Below are positions 1 to 7,362 of a DNA stretch of 10,488 bases, in pieces (within the stretch, counting starts at the first letter, position 1; each line of letters starts with the position of its first letter). The translations under genes and the position numbers were made by a program. Source of the stretch: DAOVQB01 sp023128935 (GTDB lineage: Bacteria > Eisenbacteria > RBG-16-71-46 > CAIMUX01 > WJJG01); assembly GCA_030628905.1 (NCBI GenBank), contig DAOVQB010000161.1:1-10488 (forward strand), written 5' to 3'. Below the pieces are notes generated by a model that saw only the letters and a program-made list of their open reading frames with translations, was not told the DNA's origin and searched no databases.

Positions 1-243
1 GGAGCTGGCCTCACCCGAAGGCTTCCCATTTCCAGGGGGGTGGTCATCGATCGCTATCCCCTGGAGTTCGGGAACGCGGGAGATGTCGATCACGCTGACG
101 GGCGGGAGAGAACAGCTTTCTTTCCTCAGTGCGATGAGCAGGTCGGTGCCCCCCGCTATGGGTAGACCTCTGGCGCCGAGCTCTGCCTTAAGAGCAAGCA
201 GTTCTTGCAGCGACGACACCTTGTGGAAATCAAACCGTCTCAA
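1..243 (-). CDS. FAD-binding subunit of a xanthine-dehydrogenase-family molybdenum hydroxylase (5' part only)
   Basis: The first 81 codons are present; the rest lies beyond the left edge. The protein opens with residues MRRFDFHKVSSLQELLAL and carries AGGTDLLIALRK at about 29-40. This is the glycine-rich FAD pyrophosphate-binding loop of the FAD_binding_5 family (XdhB/CoxM type), followed by a V-IDIS-VPEL segment typical of the family. In these enzymes the subunit passes electrons from the [2Fe-2S] subunit to NAD+ or another acceptor. The start is inferred as TTG (243-241), overlapping the TGA stop of the large-subunit gene (242-240) in a TTGA arrangement, with GGAGGA at 260-255 as ribosome binding site. 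No ATG or GTG lies between there and the FAD loop. The overlap implies translational coupling and a 1:1 complex. Family assignment is firm; the substrate is unknown. Confidence 0.85.
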   Translation of the reverse strand, partial: MRRFDFHKVSSLQELLALKAELGARGLPIAGGTDLLIALRKESCSLPPVSVIDISRVPELQGIAIDDHPPGNGKPSGEASS

Positions 244-2570
244 AACTTGCCTGTTCCTCCGGCTGAGCGCACCGGTTTCTTGAGGGACCTTCCGAGCAGC
301 ACCATCTCGAGGTCGGCCGGTAGCTCGCGGATTCTCCGCCCCGTGGCGTGTGCAATAGCATTGAGAATCGCAGGGGCTGCAATCTCCGTGGCCGGCTCTC
401 CGATGCTCTTGGCCCCGAACGGGCCGGTGGGGTCGGGGTTCTCCACAATGATCGGGTGAACGTCGGGCATGTCCAAAGCAGTCGGGATGAGATACTCGTC
501 GAAATTCCGAGTCGTGGGGATACCCGCATCAATGACGTACTGCTCCAGGACTCCGAATCCCATCCCCATCGCAATGCCGCCGTAGATCTGGTTGCGCACC
601 ATGGCCGGGCTGATCGCCTTCCCGACGTCATGTGCTGCTGTCACGCGCAGGACATCCACCTTGCCCGTCTCGGTGTCCACCTCCACCTCAGCCACATTCG
701 CGCTATACACGTAGGTGAAGTAAGCATCCCCAGTGCCGGTTTCTTCATCCCACGAGGTTGCCGGGGCTCTAAACCACCCAAATCCCATGAGTGGCTTTCC
801 CTGTTCGTAGGCCATCTTCACGACTTCATTGAACGCCAGGCTCAGATCTCGATCGCGCTGGACGATCTGCCCGCCCATTGCCACCAGTTTGTCCTGTGCG
901 ACTCCGAGCGCGTCTGCAGCCACCTCGAACAGAACCTCTCGAACGGCCTCGGCCGCCTGCTTGGCGGCCTGCCCCCCCACGATAGTTGACCGGCTGGCCA
1001 CGGTGGGTCCCGAGTCGGGGACCCTGCCGGTGTCAGCGCCCAAGCACTTGATCCTCTGCGTGTCGATGCCCAGGACTTCGGCTGCGATGAGTGACATGGC
1101 GCTCTGGACACCCTGCCCCATCTCTGTCAGGGCGATATGGACGATCACGGATCCGTCTGATTGGATCGAGACGATCGTCCCAGCTGCATCCACGCCTTCC
1201 GCACCAAGACTCACGCCTCTGAATGAACAGGCAAGCCCGATGCCCAACCGTTTTCCGTCCGTCCGCGATCGATTTTCTGTGTTCAGGGATTCCCTCTTGA
1301 CGGACCAGTCAGCCGCTTCAGCGGCGCGGGACAGCACCTCTTTAATCGACACGGTGTGATGGTCAAGTCTTTGGCCAGTCGCTGTAACAGATCCCTGCTC
1401 AAAGGCATTCCTCAAGCGGAGTTCTAGGGGATCGAGATCCAGTTTCAGCGCCAACTCATCCATGAGCGATTCAATTGCGAAGTTGACTTGGGGCGAACCA
1501 AAACCCCGCATTGCTCCTGTGTAGCAGTTGTTGGTGTAGGCGGCGTAGACATCGGCATGCACATGCGGGCATTCGTAAGGGCCCGTGACTTGTACAGCAG
1601 AGCGCCAGGTGACGAATGGTGACATGGATGCATAGGCACCTGCGTCTGCGATGATGCGTGCCTCCATGGCTGTCAACCGGCCGTCTGCAGCAACTCCAAC
1701 CTTGTAATGCAAGATGTAGGGATGCCGCTTGTACGACTCCAACATTGATCGCTCACGCTCGTTGACCATTTTTACTGGGCGGCCAGTTGCCCTTGCCAGC
1801 AAAGCGGCTCGGCAGGCCATCTGGGTCATGACCTCGTCTTTCCCTCCGAAGGACCCACCCATGGTTGCGTGTTTTACTGTGACGCGGGCTAGATCCAAGC
1901 CCAGCACCGCCGCGAGCGACTTACGTGTGGAGAAGATGTTCTGGATCGAACCAGTCACCTGTACACCACCTTCTGCGGTAGTTTCGGCGAGAAGCGCCTC
2001 GGGTTCGATGTAGGCGTGCTCGATGTGCTGCGTCCTATAGGTGCGCTCGAGAACCAGTTTTGCCGCGGCGAACCCCTGCTCGATTTTCCCCTTGCGCACG
2101 CGATGATGGATGCAGGCATTGGATGGAGCGGAGTCGTGAAGCAGAGGGGCTCCGGGTTTCATGGCTTCCTCGGGGTCAAAAACGCCCGGGAGGTCTTCAT
2201 ACTGCACGTCGATGAGTTCCAGCGCGCGCTCGGCTGTGATCTGGGATTGAGCCGCCACCATGGCGACACCATCTCCATAATAGCGCACCTTGTCTATGGC
2301 CAGAACGGTCTGGTTCCGAATTACAACGCCGAAGACCCTGTCAAAGGCTAGATCATGAGCAGTGAGAACGGCGTGAACTCCGGGAAGCGCCCGCGCCCTG
2401 GTCGTGTCGATGGAAATGATCCGCGCGTGCGGGCGCCGGGCCAGCAGCACCTTGCCCCACAGCATCCCCGGTGCGCTGAGATCGGCTGCAAAGACGGCCT
2501 TTCCAGTGGTTTTGCCGATAGCGTCGACGCGCCAATGGGGCCGGCCGATAGCGTTGAACACATCTCCCAT
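240..2570 (-). CDS. Xanthine dehydrogenase family, molybdopterin-binding (catalytic) subunit
   Basis: This 776-residue protein has the usual length and layout of the large subunit of molybdenum hydroxylases. An a/b-hammerhead domain (about 15-125) is followed by two molybdopterin-binding domains. Visible family motifs are Q-H-EHAYIEPEA near 181-192, GGSFGGKDE at 238-246, AMRGFGSPQ at 353-361 (cofactor and active-site loop with Arg355), EMGQG at 483-487, DVGKAISP at 648-655 and GAKSIGEPA at 719-727. Glu725 is the expected catalytic base. The enzyme would hydroxylate a heterocycle or aldehyde with water as oxygen donor; the substrate (purine, nicotinate, aldehyde) cannot be read from the sequence. 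It starts at ATG 2570, 39 nt after the stop of the OmpA-like gene, with only a weak AGGG as ribosome binding site, and its 3' end overlaps the FAD-subunit gene. It is not a form I CO dehydrogenase: the active-site loop lacks the CoxL cysteine. Confidence 0.95.
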   Translation of the reverse strand: MGDVFNAIGRPHWRVDAIGKTTGKAVFAADLSAPGMLWGKVLLARRPHARIISIDTTRARALPGVHAVLTAHDLAFDRVFGVVIRNQTVLAIDKVRYYGDGVAMVAAQSQITAERALELIDVQYEDLPGVFDPEEAMKPGAPLLHDSAPSNACIHHRVRKGKIEQGFAAAKLVLERTYRTQHIEHAYIEPEALLAETTAEGGVQVTGSIQNIFSTRKSLAAVLGLDLARVTVKHATMGGSFGGKDEVMTQMACRAALLARATGRPVKMVNERERSMLESYKRHPYILHYKVGVAADGRLTAMEARIIADAGAYASMSPFVTWRSAVQVTGPYECPHVHADVYAAYTNNCYTGAMRGFGSPQVNFAIESLMDELALKLDLDPLELRLRNAFEQGSVTATGQRLDHHTVSIKEVLSRAAEAADWSVKRESLNTENRSRTDGKRLGIGLACSFRGVSLGAEGVDAAGTIVSIQSDGSVIVHIALTEMGQGVQSAMSLIAAEVLGIDTQRIKCLGADTGRVPDSGPTVASRSTIVGGQAAKQAAEAVREVLFEVAADALGVAQDKLVAMGGQIVQRDRDLSLAFNEVVKMAYEQGKPLMGFGWFRAPATSWDEETGTGDAYFTYVYSANVAEVEVDTETGKVDVLRVTAAHDVGKAISPAMVRNQIYGGIAMGMGFGVLEQYVIDAGIPTTRNFDEYLIPTALDMPDVHPIIVENPDPTGPFGAKSIGEPATEIAAPAILNAIAHATGRRIRELPADLEMVLLGRSLKKPVRSAGGTGKF
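255..260 (-). promoter_or_regulatory. Ribosome binding site for the FAD-subunit TTG start
   Basis: GGAGGA (minus strand) lies 11 nt upstream of TTG 243-241, inside the last codons of the large-subunit gene. It supports the unusual TTG start and the TTGA stop/start overlap. The spacing is a little long, so the site is probable rather than certain. Confidence 0.55.
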
Positions 2571-2609
2571 GAGGGCCCTACTCTCTGACAGGCGTTCCGC
2601 GACGGGACA

Positions 2610-3188
2610 CTAATCCTGAGTGATTTTGCTGTCGTCGATCGTGATACTCAGCTCCACGCGGCGGTTCATCGCCTTGCCCTCAGGCGTAGTATTGGGCGCG
2701 ATCGGTTGGGTTTCGCCGTAGCCACGGATCTGGATCGCCGCCCCGTTGACTCCGTTGGCGATCAAGATTTCGGTAACAGCCTGAGCTCGCGTCTGTGACA
2801 GCTGATGATTGTACTCAGCAGGACCATCGCTGTCGGTATGCCCAATGATCAAGATGATGTCCTCCGGGTACTTCTTGAGCACGTTGGCCAGGCTAGTCAG
2901 GACATCACACGACTCAGATCCTAGCTCACTGCCGTTGCTTGCGAATTGGATCCGATTCGAGGAGAGGGTCACCATGATCCCCTGGTCGGTTCGACGCGTC
3001 TCGGCGATCTGAGCCAACTCCTCGGCCTGCTGATCCAAGCGATGCCCGATTGCTCCATCGATCGCACCACCAACTCCCGCACCCTTCTTGGTCCCACTGC
3101 CGCATCCAGCGGCCAGGGCCAGCGAAAGCAGGACTGCCCCCATGACAAGCATCTGCTGCCTGCTATGCCATATCCTCGGTATGTTCAT
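2610..3188 (-). CDS. OmpA-family peptidoglycan-binding outer-membrane lipoprotein (YiaD/Pal-like)
   Basis: This is a 192-residue protein. An N-terminal hydrophobic stretch (about 13-28) ends in ALAAGC, giving a lipoprotein signal with lipidated Cys29. A small Gly/Ala-rich segment (36-48, VGGAIDGAIG) and a DQQAEELAQ helix follow, an arrangement reminiscent of YiaD. The C-terminal OmpA/MotB domain (about 70-187) has the diaminopimelate-binding signature HTDSDG (117-122) and N-x2-LS-x2-RA-x2-V (127-138), with Asp119 and Arg134, plus the late YGETQPI-x5-PEGKAMNRRVE block. It would tether the outer membrane to peptidoglycan. It starts at ATG 3188 with GGGAGAG just upstream. The 165-bp gap before it holds only weak promoter-like hexamers, TTGGCA (3293-3288) and TAGGAT (3272-3267), with a short 15-nt spacer. 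It precedes the molybdenum hydroxylase gene by 39 nt in the same direction; no functional link is evident. Confidence 0.93.
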   Translation of the reverse strand: MNIPRIWHSRQQMLVMGAVLLSLALAAGCGSGTKKGAGVGGAIDGAIGHRLDQQAEELAQIAETRRTDQGIMVTLSSNRIQFASNGSELGSESCDVLTSLANVLKKYPEDIILIIGHTDSDGPAEYNHQLSQTRAQAVTEILIANGVNGAAIQIRGYGETQPIAPNTTPEGKAMNRRVELSITIDDSKITQD

Positions 3189-3353
3189 GTTCTCTCTCCC
3201 GCTACCGAGTGCAGGACGAATCCGCCTAAGACGTCTGCATCCTCGAGACCCAGTCGAGCCGACTACATCCTACCCTTGTGGGGATCGTGCCAAATCGTCA
3301 GCCTTATGACAAGTAGTGGTGATGAAACCCAGAGGGAATCGACACCCTGTCAA

Positions 3354-4937
3354 TTATTCGATGTTCACCTGAGCCACATACAGCAGCTTGCGGTCTCGGT
3401 TGGCGAGGAAATTACGGAGCATGAATTCGAGATCCGGCTCGACTTTCCCCGCGAAGGCTACGCTCCCATTGATCTCCACGACCAGTTCCTGTTCAAGCTG
3501 GACCATGTCAGGGTGGACAAGGATGGTGAAACCACCCAACCGGGAGCCTTCGATGCAGACGCGATTGGCCAGAAAGCGAACACGGACTGCGGCGCAGGGT
3601 GCCCCGCGCTCAAAGAGAAAGCGATTGGATATCTCTGGCAGATTTCCCTCTAACTGTACCTTCTCTCCGCTGCGCTTGACAGTCACCTGGACATGATCTC
3701 CCCTTTTGACTCTTCGCTTGAACGCACTTAGATCCTCAATGCTCCCAATCTGCATATTCCCGCACCGAGTGATCACGTCGCCCTCAGCCAGCCCCATGCG
3801 GCGGGCCAGTGTCTCGCCATCTACCAACTTGGAGACTTTGGTGCCGTAGCCCTCGTAGGACTCATCGTGGTAGAAGCCGAAGGTCACCCGGTCATCCACA
3901 ACGATGAGATTGGCGTCGGTGTGCCAGGGCGCGGCCTCAACCGGCAGGACCTTGTCAATGCAGAACCAGCGGCAGAGGCCGTATTCCTTGCTGGCTGATT
4001 TCCAGTGGATCTTCGGTGGCAGCGGTTCGCGAGGATGGTTCTCCAGGAACCGCGCGATCCTCGGATTTTCCTGTGAGGCATAGGTCGGCTCGTGCCCGAT
4101 CCCGTGGTACTCCCGGTACATGATGTTGGCGCCCGCCTGCAGGGCCATGGCAATCATCTTCCTCGCTCTGTCAGCGGGATAGAGTCCGTCCAGATCGGTG
4201 TTGATCACGTGAAGCGGCGTATTCGCCATATTGGCGGCGTAGGTCTCCATCTGGCCGTGCCGATTGGCGACGCCCATGTGTCCGTTGAGTGGGACGAAGG
4301 CTGCGAAGTCCGAGGGCTTGATCATTGCAAATGCAAAGCCCCCGGAGGCGCCATCCGAGAAACCCATCATCCAAACACGGTCATCGTCGACGTTGAAGTG
4401 CCGCTTGGTATGCCGCACCTGATTCAGGATGTTCTCCATGCCCACGTTGTCCCACCAGGTGGCTTCATTCTGACCCATGGGGACGAGCACCAGCCAGGAT
4501 TGCTCATCGGCGTAGGCAAGGAATGGGCTTTGCTCCGCGTACTCAACCGGATCATCAATGATCTCCTTCCTGCCGACCCCTCCGTGAAGGCAGACAAGCA
4601 GGGGTGACGGGACAGACGGATCGTAGTGGGACGGGACATAGGTCACGTAGGGACGGGTCACTCCATCCAGACAGGCAATGGAATCGAGGATCGCTTTGCC
4701 TGTCTGCTCCGGGACAGGAAAGGCGATGGCCTTGATAGCAGCAGCGGCTTCCTCCCACGAGGGTGCGGCCTTCAGGATCTTTTCCATGAGATCGTCGGTC
4801 GTTGCAGTGTCACGGGCCTCGATCAGTGTCGTCAGATCCTCGCGCCATTCCGCCCGCGAGGAAACCGGCACACAGGGGATTAAAAGCAGGAATCCAACTA
4901 GTATCATAACTGCAGTGAGATCCGCTGTACGCCACAT
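3354..4937 (-). CDS. Exported alpha/beta-hydrolase (putative esterase/peptidase) with C-terminal PDZ-like domain
   Basis: This is a 527-residue protein. Residues 8-29 form a hydrophobic signal peptide or N-terminal anchor ending near SSRAE. The hydrolase domain (about 95-300) shows the oxyanion-hole motif LHGG (117-120), the nucleophile elbow GFSDG with Ser194, a likely acid in NTDLDG (Asp248 or Asp250) and the catalytic histidine in GIGHEPT (His282). This resembles the PHB-depolymerase/feruloyl-esterase-like and dienelactone-hydrolase-like families. A segment at about 362-430 (LARRMGLAEGDVITRCG through VQVTVKRSGEKVQLEG) matches the PDZ-type peptide-binding fold of HtrA-like proteins. The last 100 residues are beta-rich and not recognised. 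It probably acts in the periplasm or outside the cell on an ester or peptide bond; the substrate is unknown. The start ATG 4937 is supported by GGAGG at 4949-4945 with 7-nt spacing. It lies downstream of dinB across the 33-bp repeat array, so it probably has its own promoter. Confidence 0.85.
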   Translation of the reverse strand: MWRTADLTAVMILVGFLLLIPCVPVSSRAEWREDLTTLIEARDTATTDDLMEKILKAAPSWEEAAAAIKAIAFPVPEQTGKAILDSIACLDGVTRPYVTYVPSHYDPSVPSPLLVCLHGGVGRKEIIDDPVEYAEQSPFLAYADEQSWLVLVPMGQNEATWWDNVGMENILNQVRHTKRHFNVDDDRVWMMGFSDGASGGFAFAMIKPSDFAAFVPLNGHMGVANRHGQMETYAANMANTPLHVINTDLDGLYPADRARKMIAMALQAGANIMYREYHGIGHEPTYASQENPRIARFLENHPREPLPPKIHWKSASKEYGLCRWFCIDKVLPVEAAPWHTDANLIVVDDRVTFGFYHDESYEGYGTKVSKLVDGETLARRMGLAEGDVITRCGNMQIGSIEDLSAFKRRVKRGDHVQVTVKRSGEKVQLEGNLPEISNRFLFERGAPCAAVRVRFLANRVCIEGSRLGGFTILVHPDMVQLEQELVVEINGSVAFAGKVEPDLEFMLRNFLANRDRKLLYVAQVNIE

Positions 4938-4965
4938 TGGTCAACCTCCGTAGTACATCCCTAAT

Positions 4966-5097
4966 CCTGGTCTTGCCGCGATCATTCCTGCCTTGCTCCC
5001 TGGTCTTGCTGTGATCAGTCCCGCCCCGGTCCCTGGTCTTGCTGTGATCAGTCCCGCCCCGGTGCCTGGTCTTGCCGTGATCGGTCCCGCCCCGGTA
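4966..5097. repeat. Tandem array of four 33-bp units
   Basis: Four adjacent copies begin with CCTGGTCTTG at 4966, 4999, 5032 and 5065, each exactly 33 bp from the next. A fifth, decayed start (CCTAACCC) lies at 5098, at the dinB stop. Units 2 and 3 differ only in the last base; units 1 and 4 are diverged, unit 1 most in its second half. Units 2 and 3 contain TGATCAGTCCCGCCCC. The array fills most of the 161-bp gap between the dinB stop (5099) and the hydrolase start (4937). Because 33 is divisible by 3, it yields 11-residue repeats in open frames on both strands, which I regard as by-products. There are no spacers, so it is not CRISPR. Its role is unknown. Confidence 0.93.
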
Positions 5098-5098
5098 C

Positions 5099-6292
5099 CT
5101 AACCCTCACCATCTGCATCCTGGATCCGCAGCAGTTTCGCGGGCACAACTTTGCCCTGCCCGAACCGCTCTTCGATCCTATCGATCGTCTCAACGAGCCG
5201 CCTGCGACGATTCTGTGCCTGCGCGGGGGCGAATAGATCGAGTGTTTCACTCCCTGCGGGAGAGATGCCACTCACGCCCACGCCGATCAAGCGCACGGGT
5301 GCCTGAGTCCAGGTCTCGTGAAACAGATGGCGAGCCGTATGGTAGATCCGTTCCGTGTCTGACGTGGGTCCCTCGAGTGTTGTCCGGCGCGTCACAGTGC
5401 GGAAATCGTGATAGCGGAGCTTGAGCTGCACAACCTTTCCGGACACGCCATCTTTCCTCAAGCGACGGGATACCCGATGGGCTTCGTCCAGGACGACTCC
5501 TTCCAGAGTGTCTACATCCACCAGGTCGCGAGCGAACGTGAGCTCATGACTGTATGACTTCGCATCCCAATCGGGGATGACCTCACGTCTGTCGATTCCG
5601 CTGGCGAGATCGTGAAGGTGTTCTCCATGCTGGCCAAATCGAGAAATCAGATTCTCCCGGTCCACGGAAGCCAGGTCCCCGATAGTGCGGATCCCTATGG
5701 CCTCCAGTGCCTCTCGTGTGCGCGGGCCCACTCCCCAAAGGCGGGAGATAGGCAAGGGGTGCAGGATGTTCTCCACGGTGCCCGGCTTGACCACCACCAG
5801 GCCGTCCGGCTTCTCCATGTCCGAAGCAATCTTGGCCACAAATTTGACCGGGGCGATTCCTACCGAAGCTGTCAGGTGCGTGGTTTCCCAGATGGATTTC
5901 TTGATATCGCATCCCACCTGTTCAGGCGGACCAAGGAGCCGATCGATCCCTGTCAGGTCCAGAAAAGCCTCGTCCAAGGAAAGTGGCTCGATCTTTGGGG
6001 AGAAAGATCTGAAGATCTCCATGATTTGATCGGAGGCATCACGATACTTTGAGAAGCTTCCTGGAAGGCGAACCAGTCGGGGGCAGAGCCGCTCGGCTTT
6101 GGCCATCGGCATCGCCGAGTGGATGCCGAACTTGCGGGCCTCGTAGGAGGCCGCGCTCACTACACCCCGATGCCGGGTCGCACCGCCCACCACAACCGGC
6201 TTGCCTTTCAGGGAGGGGTCGTCGCGGATTTCAACGGACGCGTAGAATGCGTCCATGTCGACATGGGCGAAGATGCGGTTCCATTTCGGCAT
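5099..6292 (-). CDS. dinB: DNA polymerase IV (Y-family translesion polymerase)
   Basis: With the start used here the protein has 397 residues, beginning MPKWNRIFAHVDMDAFYASV. Catalytic metal ligands are Asp12 in HVDMDAF and Asp107-Glu108 in SLDEAFLD; Tyr17 takes the steric-gate position. YEARKFGIHSAMP (50-62) is the conserved fingers motif. The central region has the helix-hairpin-helix WGVGPRTREALEAIGI, and the little-finger domain follows. LDLF at about 351-354 corresponds to the internal sliding-clamp-binding motif, followed by the ETIDRIEERFG tail common in long DinB proteins. It performs error-prone bypass and extension at stalled forks. The start is uncertain: an in-frame ATG at 6304 and GTG at 6340 are possible and none has a clear ribosome binding site. 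I chose ATG 6292 because it gives the usual short N-terminus. No LexA box was recognised upstream. Function is confident; the start is not. Confidence 0.95.
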   Translation of the reverse strand: MPKWNRIFAHVDMDAFYASVEIRDDPSLKGKPVVVGGATRHRGVVSAASYEARKFGIHSAMPMAKAERLCPRLVRLPGSFSKYRDASDQIMEIFRSFSPKIEPLSLDEAFLDLTGIDRLLGPPEQVGCDIKKSIWETTHLTASVGIAPVKFVAKIASDMEKPDGLVVVKPGTVENILHPLPISRLWGVGPRTREALEAIGIRTIGDLASVDRENLISRFGQHGEHLHDLASGIDRREVIPDWDAKSYSHELTFARDLVDVDTLEGVVLDEAHRVSRRLRKDGVSGKVVQLKLRYHDFRTVTRRTTLEGPTSDTERIYHTARHLFHETWTQAPVRLIGVGVSGISPAGSETLDLFAPAQAQNRRRRLVETIDRIEERFGQGKVVPAKLLRIQDADGEG

Positions 6293-6597
6293 AGATAATT
6301 TCATATTATGCAGCCAATCATGCCACTTGTGGCTCCCCACTTCTACTGGGGAAGCCTTGGAGCCAGCCGCGTCGCCAGTGGCGCGAGCGATCGTGGATCT
6401 GCAGGCGCGGAGAGCCCCTCCAGTGGGGTGAAAAAGAGCCTAGCGGTTGTAAGCACAGCCCTGCGTCCTCGCTACGCGCAGCCTGCAGCATCTACTGCGC
6501 ACGGCCTGCGGTCTCGCTGTGGCGAACCCACTTCTCTGGCGGGGGCTGACCACATAATCTGCGAAGAGCAAGAATAAAATGCCATAATGCAGTAAGC
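6293..6597. other. Divergent intergenic spacer between dinB and the sigma-factor gene
   Basis: No convincing gene lies here. The stretch must hold the promoters of both dinB (leftward) and the sigma operon (rightward). It contains an inverted repeat at 6331-6356, a 6-bp inverted repeat GCGCAG/CTGCGC at 6476-6500, and a short hairpin CCCCTCCAGTGGGG near 6415-6428 that has no T-run after it. There is also an imperfect direct repeat, CCTGCGTCCTCGCT (about 6460) and CCTGCGGTCTCGCT (about 6505). CATAAT hexamers at 6553-6558 and 6582-6587 resemble -10 boxes, but neither has a good -35 partner at the right distance. I see no tRNA or riboswitch. Confidence 0.5.
6331..6356. repeat. Inverted repeat near the dinB start
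   Basis: GGCTCCCC (6331-6338) pairs with GGGGAAGCC (6348-6356) through one bulged A, leaving a 9-nt loop. No T-run follows on either strand, so it is not a standard terminator. It lies 39-64 nt upstream of the chosen dinB start, and covers the alternative GTG start at 6340. It could be an operator or an mRNA hairpin, or chance in GC-rich DNA. Confidence 0.4.
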
Positions 6598-7362
6598 ATG
6601 TATTCCGTAGATCCCGAAAAGCGAGCGTCATATCCCCGGTGGCCTGCACGCCTCCAGCAGCTTTGCAGGGAGATTCGGTCCCCTAAAAACGGAATGGCCC
6701 GCGAAGATGCGTTGGGGGACGCCTGGCTGCTCCTAAACTCCTCTATTTTCAGCTACTTACAGCAACATACCACCCGTCTAGGAGTTGCCAGTCGCGAGGA
6801 TCTAGAGGACCTCGCCGCAGAAAATGCGTTAGATCTGTTGCGTAGGATCACAAATGGGAAGTGGGAGATCACCAACCGCCATCCGGCGGAGGTAGCAGGG
6901 TATCTCTCGACTGTTGCCCGGCACGCGCTGATGGCGCTGCAACGCAGAAGCCGGCGTCGAGCACTGCCCCGCGATGAGAACCGGGATGAATGGGATATGG
7001 GCCAGACTGGCGCCGGGCAGACGATGGGCACGGTGGTCTCCCCCGACCAGCGTCTTGAGTGTAGGGAGTTTGCAGCAGCCCTGCGTCAGTGTGCCGAGGA
7101 ACTGAGTCCACTCGCGCGCCGCGTTTGGTTCCTGAGAGTGTTTTGCCAGATGTCCAGCGCGGCGATCGCCGCGCATCCGGAAGTGGGCATCAGGGCCAGC
7201 CATGTGGATGTCAGGCTCCAAAGGACCCGCCGCACGATGCGGGCGTGTATGAAGAAACGTGGCTATGCGCCTCAGGATATGCCCCCGGGCACGTTTGCCG
7301 AACTGGTCAAATTGTTCGGCGACCCGAGCGTGAGCGTGGAGAATCAGGGAGGTTCGCAATGA
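6598..7362 (+). CDS. ECF-like RNA polymerase sigma factor
   Basis: This is a 254-residue protein with the two-domain layout of an extracytoplasmic-function sigma factor. Region 2 spans about 43-122: LEDLAAENALDLLRRI matches the core-binding helix 2.2, and AEVAGYLSTVARHALMALQRR with a following arginine run matches regions 2.3-2.4. Region 4 spans about 155-222: ELSPLARRVWFLRV leads into a helix-turn-helix ending SHVDVRLQRTRRTMRACMKKRG. The helix-turn-helix carries about two extra residues (AIAAHPEVGIRAS) compared with common ECF factors. A tail of about 30 residues after the HTH is not recognised. The stop overlaps the next gene's start (ATGA, 7359-7362), and that gene encodes a zinc-finger anti-sigma protein, which supports the call. 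The start ATG 6598 lacks a good ribosome binding site; an in-frame stop at 6592 excludes an earlier start nearby. Target promoters are unknown. Confidence 0.82.
   Translation: MYSVDPEKRASYPRWPARLQQLCREIRSPKNGMAREDALGDAWLLLNSSIFSYLQQHTTRLGVASREDLEDLAAENALDLLRRITNGKWEITNRHPAEVAGYLSTVARHALMALQRRSRRRALPRDENRDEWDMGQTGAGQTMGTVVSPDQRLECREFAAALRQCAEELSPLARRVWFLRVFCQMSSAAIAAHPEVGIRASHVDVRLQRTRRTMRACMKKRGYAPQDMPPGTFAELVKLFGDPSVSVENQGGSQ
7347..7352 (+). promoter_or_regulatory. Ribosome binding site of the anti-sigma gene
   Basis: GGGAGG lies 6 nt before ATG 7359, inside the end of the sigma-factor gene. It fixes the anti-sigma start at 7359, even though the reading frame is open much further upstream, and it indicates coupled translation. 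Confidence 0.8.

Noticed and set aside
1221..1245. CSFR tetrapeptide in the large subunit (residues 448-451), recalling the AYxCSFR active-site motif of form I CO dehydrogenase CoxL.
   Set aside because: It lies about 90 residues after the true active-site loop, which reads AMRGFGSPQ at 353-361 as in ordinary xanthine-dehydrogenase-type proteins, so the match is coincidental.
3348..3353. Perfect TTGACA (-35 consensus, minus strand) just after the hydrolase stop.
   Set aside because: No TATAAT-like hexamer lies 16-18 nt downstream, so I do not call a promoter there.
4966..5097. Possible CRISPR array.
   Set aside because: Units are contiguous with no unique spacers and there are no cas genes.
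4810..5424. Open frames on both strands across the 33-bp array that give 11-residue repeat proteins.
   Set aside because: The unit length is divisible by three, so frames stay open automatically. Both frames run deep into dinB, the minus-strand one also into the hydrolase gene, and neither was judged to be a gene.
6415..6433. CCCC-TCCAGT-GGGG hairpin next to a run of A residues as a terminator.
   Set aside because: On the plus strand the run downstream is A, not T. On the minus strand the T-run precedes the hairpin. Neither fits a Rho-independent terminator.
7089..7358. Upstream extension of the anti-sigma reading frame into the sigma gene.
   Set aside because: The frame is open but overlaps sigma region 4, while ATG 7359 has a strong ribosome binding site and the classic ATGA overlap.
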